64,000 nucleotides of DNA from Microglena sp. YARC (GCA_022414725.1 CM039466.1:10834247-10898246); one strand, 5' to 3'; counted from the stretch's first letter, positions 19,799 to 30,590 are shown. Made by a program: numbers and translations. The notes: generated by a model from the sequence alone, not told the origin.

Positions 19799-22700
19799 AT
19801 GGGTGACTATTTTGAGGCCACATACTATCCTTGCACGGAGGAACAGGTGCGTCGTCCCATGAAAGAATCAGACTGCTTCCTTCGCCCTCAATCCAGAGTG
19901 ATCGGATGGATCGTTGGGCCCATTGTATATGCGCCACTTCGCATGCGGTGATGATCTATCTAGCTAGGGCGGCATCATAGCACTCTGCAGGCGCGCTCAT
20001 GTCCTTAGCGACTGCAGCTCCTTGCCATGCTCCAGACTTTGCTGATGCGCGCATTCCTGCTTGCTGCGCGATTCGTCTCTGCTCGAAACTGGGCTGGTAT
20101 TTTAGTATTCTAGTAGCACGTGGTGCATATAATTTTGTCCCGCCCTTCAAACCTTTTCCGACTGAGGGGCGATGGAAGAGCACGACTTCATCTAAATGCG
20201 AAGTCTGTGTGCATCATGCTCTCCATCCGTTAGATTGAGATGCCGAATGTTTGAACATCCCTCTCCTCAGCCCTGCCGCCATCAACTAGCCAGGTGCCTG
20301 TTCTAACTTCCTCACTTCGTTCATTTCGTCGCAGTTCGTCGCATTGTCGGCCTCATTCTCCAATGATACTATCGCGACTGTGCTGTGCAACAGCTTGAGG
20401 CTCGAAACCACAGCAGACGATGTTGCGAGCATCGCCTATGGCCTCAACTCCTCATGGATCGTCTTTTGCGGTGCTATGGTGTTCCTCATGGTGAGTTCTT
20501 GCTTTGTCTCAAGGATCGAATGCGCCTCTTTCAACTTCTTGCAGCTGCAAGTGAAGCCGTAACCATCCCCCACCCTTCCTAGCGGCCAGCAACATTTGTC
20601 TGAAAAACCCTAATCCATCAAATCTATCAGGCGCTTCCCTCAAGAATTCATTCATTCCCTCATCGCCCCTCATCGCCTCAGCACCACCCTTGCGTGCAAT
20701 TACACCTCAATATCCTCGCTGTCCTCGAACACGTGCGAAATGAATTTGGGGAGCTGGCAGATGTCGGCTCTCAATTTGGTCGAACGAGCAGCCAGGTCTA
20801 GTTCAAAGATGAATTGAGAACATCTGGTTGAATGCACTAGTTGCGTCTTTCGAATTAGAAGCATGCAGAGACTTTGGCAGTGGCCTGTTAAGGGCCATGC
20901 ATTGATCTCAGTGGTCGATCGTGAGACCTAGATAGGTACATGCAAGAAGAGTGGCTGAGCATGTGTTAGCTAGGCAGCCACTCCAACCCACAACAGGGGG
21001 CTTTGGGAGGTAACCTCTGAGTAGGTTAGCAGATAGGGTGGTCAGGTCCCCCAGGCCTGTTAGGGATGTCCCTGCTTCACGGCAAGAGCCAGTGAGAGGA
21101 GATAACTGTGGGCTGCCTCAATATGCCGAGAGCTTGGTAGTGGAATCACATGCACATGTTATAGCCATTCAGCAGATGATTTAGATTAGGGTTTCAAAAC
21201 ACTTATTAGATTGTAGTTTGTACCTCGGACTTGAGAATTTGGCCCGAGAATTTTGTCATTTTGGCCTCACAAAGTGGAGGAACTACGAACAAGTAAAAAA
21301 AAAATCCAACTCCAAATCATTTGTTGAACGACTTTAAATGTACAACAAAGTTGTATTTTGGCCCATCTTGGCAGTTGTGGGGTGAGCAATTTCAAGGAAA
21401 GGATTTGACTATCCCAGCTTGTATGTGTGCTCGGTATCTTGTGCGGTAGGCTGACTGACGCATTATCTGTGCTCTTTGGGAACTTGCAGTCCCACCCATT
21501 AGCTACCTACCCTATGGCAGCTTGCACCCTGTTCAGGTTTTTAAACACCTGTTTGGTAATGATAATACCAGGTAGGACGTGGTATTAAGGGAGCCCCGCC
21601 TTCCAACGGTTGGGAACGAGCAACACCTGTTTCTGTTCATCATGGGTGAAACATGTAGCTGTTGAACAGGTGTTTAACACCCTGAACACCTGTTTAACAA
21701 ACTGAACAGGTGCAGGCTGTCGTAGGGGTAGGCAGACCCTATTGCTCGCACGTTCACTTGGTTAACCCCTTCATCCATTTCTTGCTTCCTGCAGCACGGA
21801 GGGTTTGCCATGTTGTGTGCTGGTGCCATTCGTCACAAGTCGCACATGAACATTCTGATGCAGACTGTGTTGGATGCTTGCACCTCGGCCATCTGCTACT
21901 ACTGCGTCGGCTTTGGCTTTGCTTATGGCATTGGTGCCAACCCCAACAAGTTCATTGGAGATTCCCTGTTTGCCCTGAATAACTTCAGCTCTTCCAACTC
22001 TGGAACTGGTGATGGAGTGTGGACTGACTTTTTCTTCCAGTGGGCCTTTGCTGCCACTGCCACCACCATCCCTGCTGGTTGCGTGGCTGAGCGCTTCAAC
22101 TTCATTGCCTACATGGGCTACTCAGTTTTCATCTCCTCTTTCGTGTACCCAGTCATTGTCCATTGGGTGTGGTCCACCGAAGGCTGGCTGGGCGGCTTCG
22201 CCAATGACTTGCTCCTGGACACTGGAATGATCGACTTTGCCGGCTCTGGTGTTGTACATATGGTTGGTGGTCTGTCTGGCATGATGGGAGCTATCCTTGT
22301 TGGTCCCCGACTCGGTCGCTTCGATGCCCAGGGGCAGCCCAGGGACATGCCTGGCCACTCTCCCCTCCTGGTTGTCCTCGGAACCTGCCTGTTGTGGTTC
22401 GGATGGTATGGATTCAACCCTGGATCTACCTTGATGATTGCCGACGAGACCCTTGGAATTATTGCTGGCCGTGCTGCTGTCTGCACCACTCTGTCTGGAG
22501 GAATGGGTGGAATCACGTGCATGATCACCACCTTCATCAGGACCAAGAAGTGGGACGTCGTCCAGCTATGCAATGGTGTGCTTGTAGGCTTTGTTTCTAT
22601 CACTGCTGGCGCTCACGTGCTGGAGCCATGGGCTGCCATCATTGCCGGTTTTGTTGGTGTCTTGGTCTTCGAACTGTCATGCTGGCTGTTCCTCAAATTC

Positions 22701-23089
22701 AGATTGACGACCCTGTCTGCTGCCCCATGCACGGCATCGCTGGTGCTTGGGGTGTGATTGTGGTTGGTTTTCTTGCAAAGAAGGAATACGTGCGTCAGAC
22801 CTACTCTACTACCAACTACGGATGTTTCTACCCCGGGGGGGGAGGAGAGCTTCTTGCCTGCCAGCTCATCGGTGTTTGTGTGATCACTGGATGGGTGTGC
22901 GTTCTTATGGGTATCTTGTTCATGATTTTCAAGTTCTTCGGTGTGCTGCGTATCTCCCACGACGAGGAAATGATGGGTCTGGATGCTTCAAAGCACGGGG
23001 CTTCTGGTCCCGACGGCGCCATGAACCCTGGTGGTGGCCACAAGCCCACCACCCGTATTGAAGTCGATCCTCAAAGTGACTTGTCTTAA
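19799..23089 (+). CDS. AMT1: Ammonium transporter, AMT1 type
   Basis: Three exons: 19,799-19,846 (MGDYFEATYYPCTEEQ; start in CTACCGCCATGGG), 20,335-20,490 and 21,795-23,089, all joined in phase 0 with GT-AG introns. About 498 residues, normal for AMT1. Seen: HGGFAMLCAG, the family signature DFAGSGVVHMVGG with the first pore histidine, FNPGS, and PMHGIAGAWG with the second. Many hydrophobic segments and a soluble Gly/Asp-rich tail ending in DPQSDLS are present. The protein moves ammonium across a membrane, probably the plasma membrane, into glutamine synthesis. Exon 3 is broken by an apparent one-base loss near 22,702: the frame from 21,795 stops at 22,757 while the true C-terminus continues in the next frame. 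Given the strong conservation after it, an assembly error is more likely than a pseudogene. Confidence 0.93.
21525..21715 (+). promoter_or_regulatory. CACCTG/CAGGTG inverted-repeat cluster
   Basis: AACACCTGTTT or its complement occurs about five times in 190 bases (near 21,545, 21,622, 21,665, 21,684 and 21,702), some head-to-head (GAACAGGTGTTTAACACC). It could form cruciforms or bind E-box-type factors; no function is shown. Confidence 0.4.
21561..21605 (-). repeat. LINE/SINE-type 3' hairpin in AMT1 intron
   Basis: The minus strand reads GGCTCCCTTAATACCACG TCC..., almost identical over ~27 bases to 31,742-31,770 and similar to the 3' UTR of the LINE at 63,351. Here TTAATACC pairs perfectly with GGTATTA across the loop. 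Confidence 0.6.
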
Positions 23090-23924
23090 AGTTCCAACCC
23101 TCAAAAGTGCCCCATGTCTCCAAAGTGCCCTCAGCCACAGGATACTCCAATGAGTGGATCTGGGGGTATCGGTACACTTTCGGGGGTCTGGGCTCACAAG
23201 TGGATCCTCAAGCTGATCTTTATGAAAGACTCCTGACTCTCAAGTGTGCTGACACCCCCAGATGTGCACCACATATATACACCCCAGGGTTGTTCAGGAG
23301 GCTGCTTCATGCGTCGTAGACGCAATGTCGAAGGGTCTGTTATGGCCTGAGACGCAACGAGGGAAGGGTCTGTTGCGTCGCAGACTCTGCCTCAGTGGGT
23401 CAGTTGCGTCGCAGGGCGCAGGCTATGAAATTGGTTGTGTCTCAGGACGTCAGAGCCTCCTGAGTAACCCTGATACGCCCATTGAATAAGCCTCCTGCAG
23501 ATTAATTAACACACATTGGATAAGTTACCCTCTAAGCGCGGCTTATACGAGCTAATAATTTACCCGCGCAAGCTTCACTTTAATTACATTTTCTGGAATC
23601 CTGTGGCTGAGGCCATTGTTGAGAGGTCATTGGTATCGGACATGCTTACCGGACATGGCGAGGTAGTGTCCTGCTGGGATGTGTAGGCCTAGATTAGATC
23701 CTTGGTGTACTGCCTCACTGTACTTTTATAACGATGTATTTCTGCTTTCCTACCTCACTCATGGAAGTGCGCTTGATTGAGTCGAACCTGCGCGTGCTTT
23801 TTTCTGCAATACGTTTTACTATGATATATATGTCGGCGGGGCTGCAAGTCAGCGTGCTTGACCACATTAATTCTGTGTGATGCATTATCTGAGCACTATG
23901 TATTTGATCAGCTACAAGGAAGAA

Positions 23925-23980
23925 TTTGGTTACATGGCTACAGCCAGCAATTTGGCTGCTCGCCGTCTTCCGCAGTGAAA
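23925..23980 (+). repeat. Dispersed 60-bp repeat, copy 4
   Basis: GGTTACATGGCTACAGCCAG then CAATTTGGCTGCTCGCCGTC. The best-preserved core. Confidence 0.65.
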
Positions 23981-24184
23981 ACAATATTTACCAGGGAAAA
24001 TGTAAACGTGAACATACCGCTTTTTGTTTAAACCTGGAAGTTTGGTATGCAACTTGTGTTCAGGCCCTGGCATCCGAAGATGCCCAGACAGAAGTGAAGG
24101 GACACATCGGCTGACTCGGACTTCTATCCACTGAATGCACTTCATTTCTAATATTTTAAGGTGGTTAGCTTCACATCTTGCTTA

Positions 24185-24248
24185 CACTTGAACTTGATTA
24201 CATAGCTTCGGCCAGCAGTCAGGCTGCTCGCCGTCTCCTGCAGTAAAA
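24185..24248 (+). repeat. Dispersed 60-bp repeat, copy 5
   Basis: ACTTGAACTTGATTACATAG then GGCTGCTCGCCGTCTCCTGC, followed by an A run. Confidence 0.65.
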
Positions 24249-24523
24249 AAAACACCTAATGCAAATTTGCAAATGTGTGGTGGATAGAGTGGCAATTTGA
24301 GGGAGAGGAGGGCTGACCGCACCCCACCCACCACACTCCAGAGCTCAACCCAGCTGAGCTCGACCCCCGCCAACCTTCACTTGAGTCCACACGCCAAATG
24401 GGACGGGCCAGGGTTGGGGCTGTCGGCGGCTGTTACCGTATCTCTCCTAGTACCGTATCTCTACTAAGAGAGAGCTGCCCGCGAGCATCTTACGGACCTC
24501 CGCTTGCTCATTCTTCTGTAGCC

Positions 24524-24866
24524 ATGGATACAATTCGCCCCCATTTGCATGGGCTCAGCTGCAGCCGCACAATCAAACAGTTCCCCCACATCCACCCTCG
24601 GGCCGTGCCATCCAGCCTTGCCGCAGTACCCCGTTCCTATCTTATCCGAGCTCCCTTCGAGGCGTCCAATCCTGCACCATGGGCATGCAGCATAGCTCCA
24701 CAAGTTAGTGTACCATCCATCGCGCGTACTTCACACCGGAATTGCGTTGCTCGAGCCACGTCAGATGCCTCCAATGCTGCTGTCGCGTCGGATGCTGATG
24801 CAATGTTCCAAAGCCAGGAGACGCCGAGCACTTTCGTTGGCTCAGTAGAGGTCACGCAGACGCGAG
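24524..24866 (+). CDS. First exon of a probable plastid-targeted protein
   Basis: Starts in GTAGCCATGG. The ~114 residues are rich in Ser, Ala, Arg, Pro and His, with almost no acidic residues before about position 75. CVARATSDASNAAV resembles a transit-peptide cleavage region, and the acidic stretch SDADAMFQSQETP after it looks like the mature start. A donor GAG|GTGAGA ends the exon at 24,866; an alternative is GAG|GTCACG at 24,850. An in-frame upstream ATG at 24,398 has poorer context. No following exon is recognisable before the repeats at 25.1 kb, so the product is unknown. Confidence 0.5.
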
Positions 24867-25116
24867 GTGAGAGGGGAGAACGTTGGGGGAAAAAAACTCC
24901 GAGCGGCGTGACTCAAGGAAGCAGATCTGCATGGTCTGGTTGAGATGACTGCATGGAGATAAGGGAAATCTGCCAACCAACCAACCAACCGACCAACTGC
25001 TTTTTATCCATTATTCTCTACCAACCCTGGATTTCAATCTCTAACCAGGAGGCAGGGTTCCATAATTGCATAGTTTTGGCGTGGGTCCATGCATGCAAGT
25101 CAATGCAGTGTTTTTC

Positions 25117-25303
25117 TTTTCAGCTATAAGCAGCAGCTTTTAGGCTCCTCCCCTGACTGTCTATTCAGCCAAAGATGACGCAACTTAGTGCGTCTGGAAG
25201 CTGACAGAATCCACTGCCCAGAACTGTTGAAATATTGGGGATTAGCCTGGTGGCAGGCTAAAGGAGCTGCCTAGAAGCTGCTGCTCGTAGCTGAAAAGGA
25301 AAT
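25117..25303. mobile_element. MITE with ~33-bp terminal inverted repeats
   Basis: CTTTTCAGCTATAAGCAGCA at the left pairs with TGCTGCTCGTAGCTGAAAAG at the right. The inner parts (TTTTAGGCTCC / GGAGCTGCCTAGAA) pair too. Flanks TGCAAGTCAATG and TGCAAGTTAATG are an imperfect direct repeat. A related element is at 47,303-47,495. Internal ~120 bases are non-coding. Confidence 0.7.
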
Positions 25304-25685
25304 CTGCAAGTTAATGTCACATGCAAGAGGTGCTAGACTATACACTGCATGCATGGGTGTATGCCTGTGATGCCCCGAGTGTTGCCCCATACAGTTGCAC
25401 AGCGCGGAACAGAAACAGTCAGCAGTTCAATGTTAGCCTACCACAGATGAGTGGTTCCTGACGTGTTCATACATGAATCCCATACATACGTGAGTTTTCA
25501 AATATGACAATATACTGCAATATACATACATTTACTCATCCGACGGTCTTGAAATCACAACAATTGTTTTTGTCCATTTGCACCGTCTTAAGTGGTATGG
25601 TACTGTGTCCCATCTGTGTGTCGTGACAAGACGCCCTATTTTTTTGTTCATCAGTCCCCAGAACAACCCTGCTGGGATGCGTCGC
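25304..25685. other. No feature recognised
   Basis: Unique-looking AT-moderate sequence; no coding or repeat signal I can support. Confidence 0.3.
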
Positions 25686-25835
25686 ATCTAGCTGATGAGT
25701 TTTCAATTTTTAATTTCAAATTTTCCCATCTTGCTGATGACTTTTCAATTTTCATTTTTCAAAATTTCCCGTCTCGCTGATGGGTTTTCAAATTTCGAAT
25801 TTCAAATTTCCCCATCTTGCTGATGAGTCATGTGG
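25686..25835 (+). repeat. Tandem ~47-bp repeat, three to four copies
   Basis: Unit contains CTTGCTGATGA then TTTTCAATTTT..TTTCAAATTT. Confidence 0.75.
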
Positions 25836-25840
25836 CCCTG

Positions 25841-25985
25841 TTTTTTTTAAGTTTTATGTAATTATGTTCATTAATTATAATAATTAATTATTAATTAATT
25901 ATTAATTAATTATAATAATTAATTATTATGTTTATTAATTAATTAATTATGTTTTTTTTTTAAGTTTCATGTAATTATGTTCATT
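25841..25985. repeat. AT-rich palindromic block between direct repeats
   Basis: A run of AATTAATTATTAATT units, self-complementary, is bracketed by two direct copies of TTTTTTTTAAGTTT[T/C]ATGT..TTATGTTCATT (25,841 and 25,951). Could extrude a cruciform. Confidence 0.7.
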
Positions 25986-26047
25986 GGCCATGTACGCAGG
26001 ATGCAAGAGTTTGTGTGGTGTGAGGGGTGTGGGGTGTGGGGGGTGGT

Positions 26048-26338
26048 TCATGGAATCATGGGCCATGCATGCATCGATGCCAGTGCCTGGTGGAGGTGTC
26101 TGAGGGGTGCGTGTGTGGGGTGTGAGGAGGTGGGTGGGTGGGTGGGGGTGCGAGGGGTGGGGTAGGGGTGAGAGGGGGGAAGGAGGGGGGGGGGGGGAGG
26201 GGGCTTGTTCATGCTTAAAGCAGGTCCATCCACATAGGCGTCATTGTTTAATTTTGGGGCTAAACTCGGAGAGGCCATCTGGTTGAGAGCGTTGAAGCGT
26301 GACTTGTGATTTGGTTTCACCCCCATCTTGATCTTTGG
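26048..26338 (-). CDS. Possible orphan exon, Pro-rich end
   Basis: After acceptor GTTACAG the minus strand reads PKIKMGVKPNHKSRFNALNQ, MASPSLAPKLNNDAYVDGPA, then a poly-Pro stretch over a G-rich microsatellite. The first 45 residues have ordinary coding composition; the rest is probably repeat. No partner exon or function recognised. Confidence 0.3.
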   Translation of the reverse strand, partial: PKIKMGVKPNHKSRFNALNQMASPSLAPKLNNDAYVDGPALSMNKPPPPPPLLPPSHPYPTPRTPTHPPTSSHPTHAPLRHLHQALASMHAWPMIP

Positions 26339-26479
26339 CTGTAACAACTCACGCTTGGAGAATCTGAAGAATCCTCAGACAACAACGTTATCCAAAGACA
26401 GCATAGTAACCGGTGGGGCTAGCCGAGGCTGGGAAGAAGATTGAAACATGGACACCAGCTGATGATGCATGTGTCTGTT

Positions 26480-26640
26480 CCTGCCTACTCAAACCTGTAC
26501 GTGCCTGCATAAACCTCTACGCGCCTGCTCAAACCTGTACGTTCCTACCCAAACCTGTACGTTCCTACCCAAACCTGTACGTGTCTACCCAAACCCACAC
26601 CCTTTAATCCAAACTTGTACGTGCCTACCCAAACACGTCA
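26480..26640 (+). repeat. 20-bp minisatellite, about eight copies
   Basis: CTACCCAAACCTGTACGTTC with drift (ACGTGCCTGC, ACGCGCCTGC variants). Confidence 0.85.
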
Positions 26641-27084
26641 ATTCCACTTCTTACAAACCGAAATGCGGGTGCGTGGAAAGTGATGATGAGTAGCCTGCTC
26701 CTGCTGAATAACCTAAGGGAAGGAATCAACATAAACAGTGTTTGTTTGGTGTTTGCCAAACAAACCGGAAGATTCATAAAGCCGGCTGTGGAAAGTGTGA
26801 TTATGCTGTTTGTAGCTGTGTGGATCTATAATAGTTAATCACTCAGCAAGTTAGGCATAAGGCCTATCTGTATTAAAAGTGAATCGCTCACCTCCAATTC
26901 CACCTCCACCCTGCTCTTTGCGGTGGGGGATCGAGGTTGGAGAGGAGTGCGATGGGGTGGGGTGCCCACACTGGTGCGGTGGGTGGGTGAGAACCTCCCT
27001 CATCACACTTTTAAAAGTGAGTTCGTTTCCACATGCCTACATGATCATTCTTCCGTGCTATCTTTGAGATCTATACATTTTGTC
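26641..27084. other. No gene seen
   Basis: Contains the inverted repeat TGTTTGTTTGG..CCAAACAAAC (26,738-26,766) and otherwise nothing I can name. Confidence 0.3.
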
Positions 27085-27235
27085 CAGATTTAATTATGAT
27101 GATGATGATCTTGATGAAGATGATGATGATGGTATTGATTATATTGATGATGATGGTGGTGGTTTTGATGATATTGATGATGATGGTATTGATGATATTG
27201 ATGCTGGCAATTATGATTACATTGTTCATGGTGCC
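27085..27235 (+). repeat. GAT-trinucleotide microsatellite
   Basis: Imperfect GAT repeat giving an Asp/Ile-rich open frame; treated as a repeat because it lacks flanking coding signal. Confidence 0.7.
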
Positions 27236-27325
27236 CAACTGGAGTACTGGATTTTAATGTGCCCGCAGCTTGACAAAGTCAAGGTGTACTTATGAACCTC
27301 GTGCACAAAAAAATGTATATGTAAT

Positions 27326-27420
27326 ATTAATAAATTATTAATAAATAGTACACCTTGTTACAAGGCGTGAGGTTGAGGAGGCCAGCCGTTTGCTTTCACT
27401 GGGGCCAACCACCAATGTAT
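27326..27420 (+). repeat. Direct repeat C, left copy
   Basis: GGCGTGAGGTTGAGGAGGCC ... CAACCACCAA. The right copy at 28,296-28,445 differs by a few substitutions. They flank the fold-back element. Confidence 0.65.
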
Positions 27421-27444
27421 TTGTAAACAATCTGTATGGGGGAA

Positions 27445-27941
27445 TTTTGGCGGAGCCCCCTCTTCAAGGGGGCGGGAGCCCCCAGGGTTACCCATTTGTC
27501 CGTCTGTGCGACCGACCGACCGACCGACTGACTGTCTGACCGAGATGAAGCCTGACACGTCAGCCAATGGTCTCGTAACTAACTCGCTTCCGTTGCCACC
27601 TGTCGCTCCGTCGCGATCACTCTCCGCTATTTTTTAGCGTGCAGGCGACGCTGCATATAATTTTTTCTTTGCCATCAGTCAGAGCTAAGATTGATACGAT
27701 TTTGGATGTGCACATCAGGAGACAAGTTCGATGCAGCGTCGCCTGCGACACTAAAAATTGGCGGAGAGTGATCGCGACAGAGCGACAGGTGGCAACGGAA
27801 GCGAGTTAGTTACGAGACCGTTGGCTGACGTGTCGGGCTTCATTGCGGTCAGACGGATGGATGGATGGATGGATGGTCGGACGGACAAATGGGTAACACT
27901 GGGGGCTCCCGCCCCCCAAAAGGGGGGGCTCCGCCAAAAAA
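27445..27941. mobile_element. Fold-back (long inverted repeat) element
   Basis: About 220-bp arms start TTTTGGCGGAGCCCCC and end GGGGGCTCCGCCAAAA, with a ~60-bp centre (27,656-27,715). Each arm carries GGGTTACCCATTTGTCCGTC, a tetranucleotide run that differs between arms (CGAC on the left, GGAT on the right), TGACACGTCA, then CGTTGCCACCTGTCGC and CACTCTCCGC. No coding capacity. Single arms or fragments occur at 1, 31,832 and 47,941, and perhaps near 47,520. Confidence 0.8.
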
Positions 27942-28295
27942 TGTGTTTCGAGTCAACAATGGTGTATGTTCACTTCTAGCAATTCAGCGGACGATTTGGA
28001 TTTTAGTCTCGCAGTTCGTAGTTCGTACCTCCCCTTTTTCATGCCAAATTTCTGGCAATTCTCAAAATTCTTAGAATGATCAGAATTCTTGATTCTCAGG
28101 CCAAACTTTTAGAATTCCCAGGCCAAATGTTCAAGTATGAGGTACAAACTGCGAATTGCGAAGTGTTTTGAAAACCCCAATTCAAATCATCCACTCAATT
28201 GCTATCAAGTTTTGATTTATCATTGTCCCAGTACCTGACTGAGGCACCCAAAACAGCAACACCAAATCATTTTTACCAGCGCGTATTTGTATCAT
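27942..28295. other. No gene seen
   Basis: Contains local near-repeats of CTTAGAATTC/TTCTCAGGCCAAA (28,050-28,125). Nothing coding. Confidence 0.3.
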
Positions 28296-28445
28296 AAATA
28301 AATCAATAAATAGTACGCCTTCAATTATTTGTGTGATAGCGCATTTTATCATAAATAAATGACTACAGAAATAGTGTTCCTGATTTCCAGGCGTGAGGTT
28401 GAGAGGGCCAGCCCGTTTACTTTCATTGGGACCAACCACCAAACT
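28296..28445 (+). repeat. Direct repeat C, right copy
   Basis: Partner of 27,326-27,420, with an extra ~50 bases inserted between the AATAAATAGT part and GGCGTGAGGTTGAG. Confidence 0.65.
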
Positions 28446-28465
28446 TCATCATGTTTCCCTTGCAG

Positions 28466-28562
28466 TATTTGTGTGTGTAGCTGAGCTGTAGCCGGGGTGT
28501 AGCTATGTATCCCTGTCAGCATTTGTGTGGATGTAGCTAAGCTGTAGCCGGGGTGTAGCTAT
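28466..28562 (+). repeat. ~57-bp tandem duplication
   Basis: TGTAGCTGAGCTGTAGCCGG..GTAGCTATG occurs twice. Confidence 0.8.
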
Positions 28563-28609
28563 GAGTTACTGATCAATTTAGTACTTCAGCTCTGTACATC
28601 ATAACTACT

Positions 28610-28673
28610 GTGGTAAGTACACACACAAACACACACACGCACATAATATACCCCCCCCCCCCCCCCCCCCCTC

Positions 28674-28704
<31 letters not shown>

Positions 28705-28844
28705 CTACCCACACGCACATATATCCCCCCCCCCCCCCCCCACCCACACACACACACCCACACACACACACACACACCCACACACCCACACATACACACA
28801 CGCACAAACACACCCACACCTATCCACACGCACATATATACCCC

Positions 28845-28891
<47 letters not shown>

Positions 28892-29300
28892 ACAAACACA
28901 CACACACATTCATTATCACAAACACATACATACTCACAAACACATACATACTCACAAACACACACACACTAACACACAAAAACACAAAAACACAAACACA
29001 CACACCTACCCTCACGCACATATATAGCCCCCCACACCCACACATCACAAAACACACACACACAAACACATATATACATACTAACACACACATACTCACA
29101 AACACACACTCACAAACACATACACATACTCACCCACACCTACAAACACACACATACTCACACACACAAACACACACACATGCTCATAAACAAACACACA
29201 CACATACACACATACTCTCACACACACACACACACGCACACATAATCACACACAAAAACAGACACACACACACACAAACTCACACACACCTACACTGTCA
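28610..29300. repeat. CA microsatellite with C homopolymers
   Basis: Long CA runs broken by several C tracts of about 20 bases. Cys/Val- and Pro/Thr/His-rich open frames here are artefacts. Confidence 0.9.
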
Positions 29301-29429
29301 TACCTACACGCAGGCAGAGGGCGAGGGCTAGTCGCCACAAAGGGAATCCCAGTGGGAGACCTCCTCCTTGTGACAGCCCCTCTGGGAGTGAGCTATGCTA
29401 GCGGGGATGAAGATGAGGTGCGTCTGTGC

Positions 29430-29640
29430 TTGCTTGGCTTGGCTTGGCTTGGCTTAGCTTGGCTTGGCACCACTCACCACACACCACACACCACACCACA
29501 CACATTACTTGACACACACCACACCACACACCACACCATACCACACCACACCACACCACTCACCACACCACTCACCACACACCACACCACTCCACACACA
29601 TTACTTGACACACACCACACACATTACTTTACACAACTTG
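29430..29640 (+). repeat. GGCTT pentamers followed by CACAC-rich repeat
   Basis: GGCTT x7 (29,433-29,468), then CACCACACAC-type repeats with ATTACTTGACACACACCACA inserted three times. TTGTGAC[A/G]GCCCCT brackets the block at 29,368 and 29,638. Confidence 0.85.
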
Positions 29641-29659
29641 TGACGGCCCCTATGGTTGT

Positions 29660-30590
29660 TTACCATTAGATTACGATTACGATTAGGATTAGGATGCTTA
29701 CCATTAGATTGCGATTACGATACGATTACGATGCTAACCAAACGATTACGATTGCGATTACGATTACGATTACGATGCTTACCAGGATGCTTACCAGGAT
29801 GCTTACCATTAGATTTCGATGCTTACTATTAGATTGCGATTACGATACGATTACAATTACGATGCTTGCCATTAGAATACAATTACGATGCTACCAAACG
29901 ATTACGATTGCGATTACGATTACGATGCTTACCCATAAGATTACAATTGCGATTACGATTACGATGCTTACCATTAGATTACGATTGCGAAAGCAATTAC
30001 GATTACGATTCATACTATTAGATTACGATTGCGATTACGATGCTTACCATTACATAACAATTACGATTACGATGCTTACCATAAGATTACGAGTACGATT
30101 ACGATGCTTACCATTACAGTACGATTGCGATTATGATTATAATGATGACCCTTCGATTATGATTACGATTACGATGATTTCCATTATATTACGTTTGCGA
30201 TTACGATTACGATGACAATGATTACCATTAGATTATGATTGTGACTACGATTACGATGCTTACCATTAGATTTCGATTACAATTACGATGATTACGATTA
30301 CGATGCTTACCATTAGATTACGATTACGATTACGATTAGGATGCTCACCATTAGATTACGATTACGATGCTTACCATTAGATTACCATTACGATTTTGAT
30401 TACGATTACAATGCTTACCATTAGATTACGATTGCGATTACGATTACGATGATTACCATTAGATTACGATTGCGATTACGATAACAATGCTTACCATAAA
30501 ATTACGATTACAATTACAAGTACGATGCTTCCCATTAGATTACGATTACGATTGCGATTACGATGATAACCATTAGATTAACACACTCCG
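29660..30590 (+). repeat. GATTAC minisatellite
   Basis: About 930 bases of GATTAC/GATTGC hexamers with a higher-order phrase ending GATGCTTACCATTA roughly every 30-60 bases. Confidence 0.92.

Larger units (their letters stand above)
20491..21794 (+). other. AMT1 intron 2
   Basis: 1.3-kb intron (ATG|GTGAGT ... TTCCTGCAG). The second half holds the LINE-like hairpin (21,564-21,592) and the CACCTG/CAGGTG cluster. No other coding signal. Confidence 0.7.
23090..24397. other. Region downstream of AMT1
   Basis: No gene seen. At 23,290-23,425 TGCGTCGCAG or its complement occurs five to six times. Two copies of the 60-bp dispersed repeat lie at 23,925-23,980 and 24,185-24,248. No clear polyadenylation signal recognised. 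Confidence 0.4.

Noticed and set aside
29660..30590. CRISPR-like array
   Set aside because: Repeats are hexamers without unique spacers in a eukaryotic genome.
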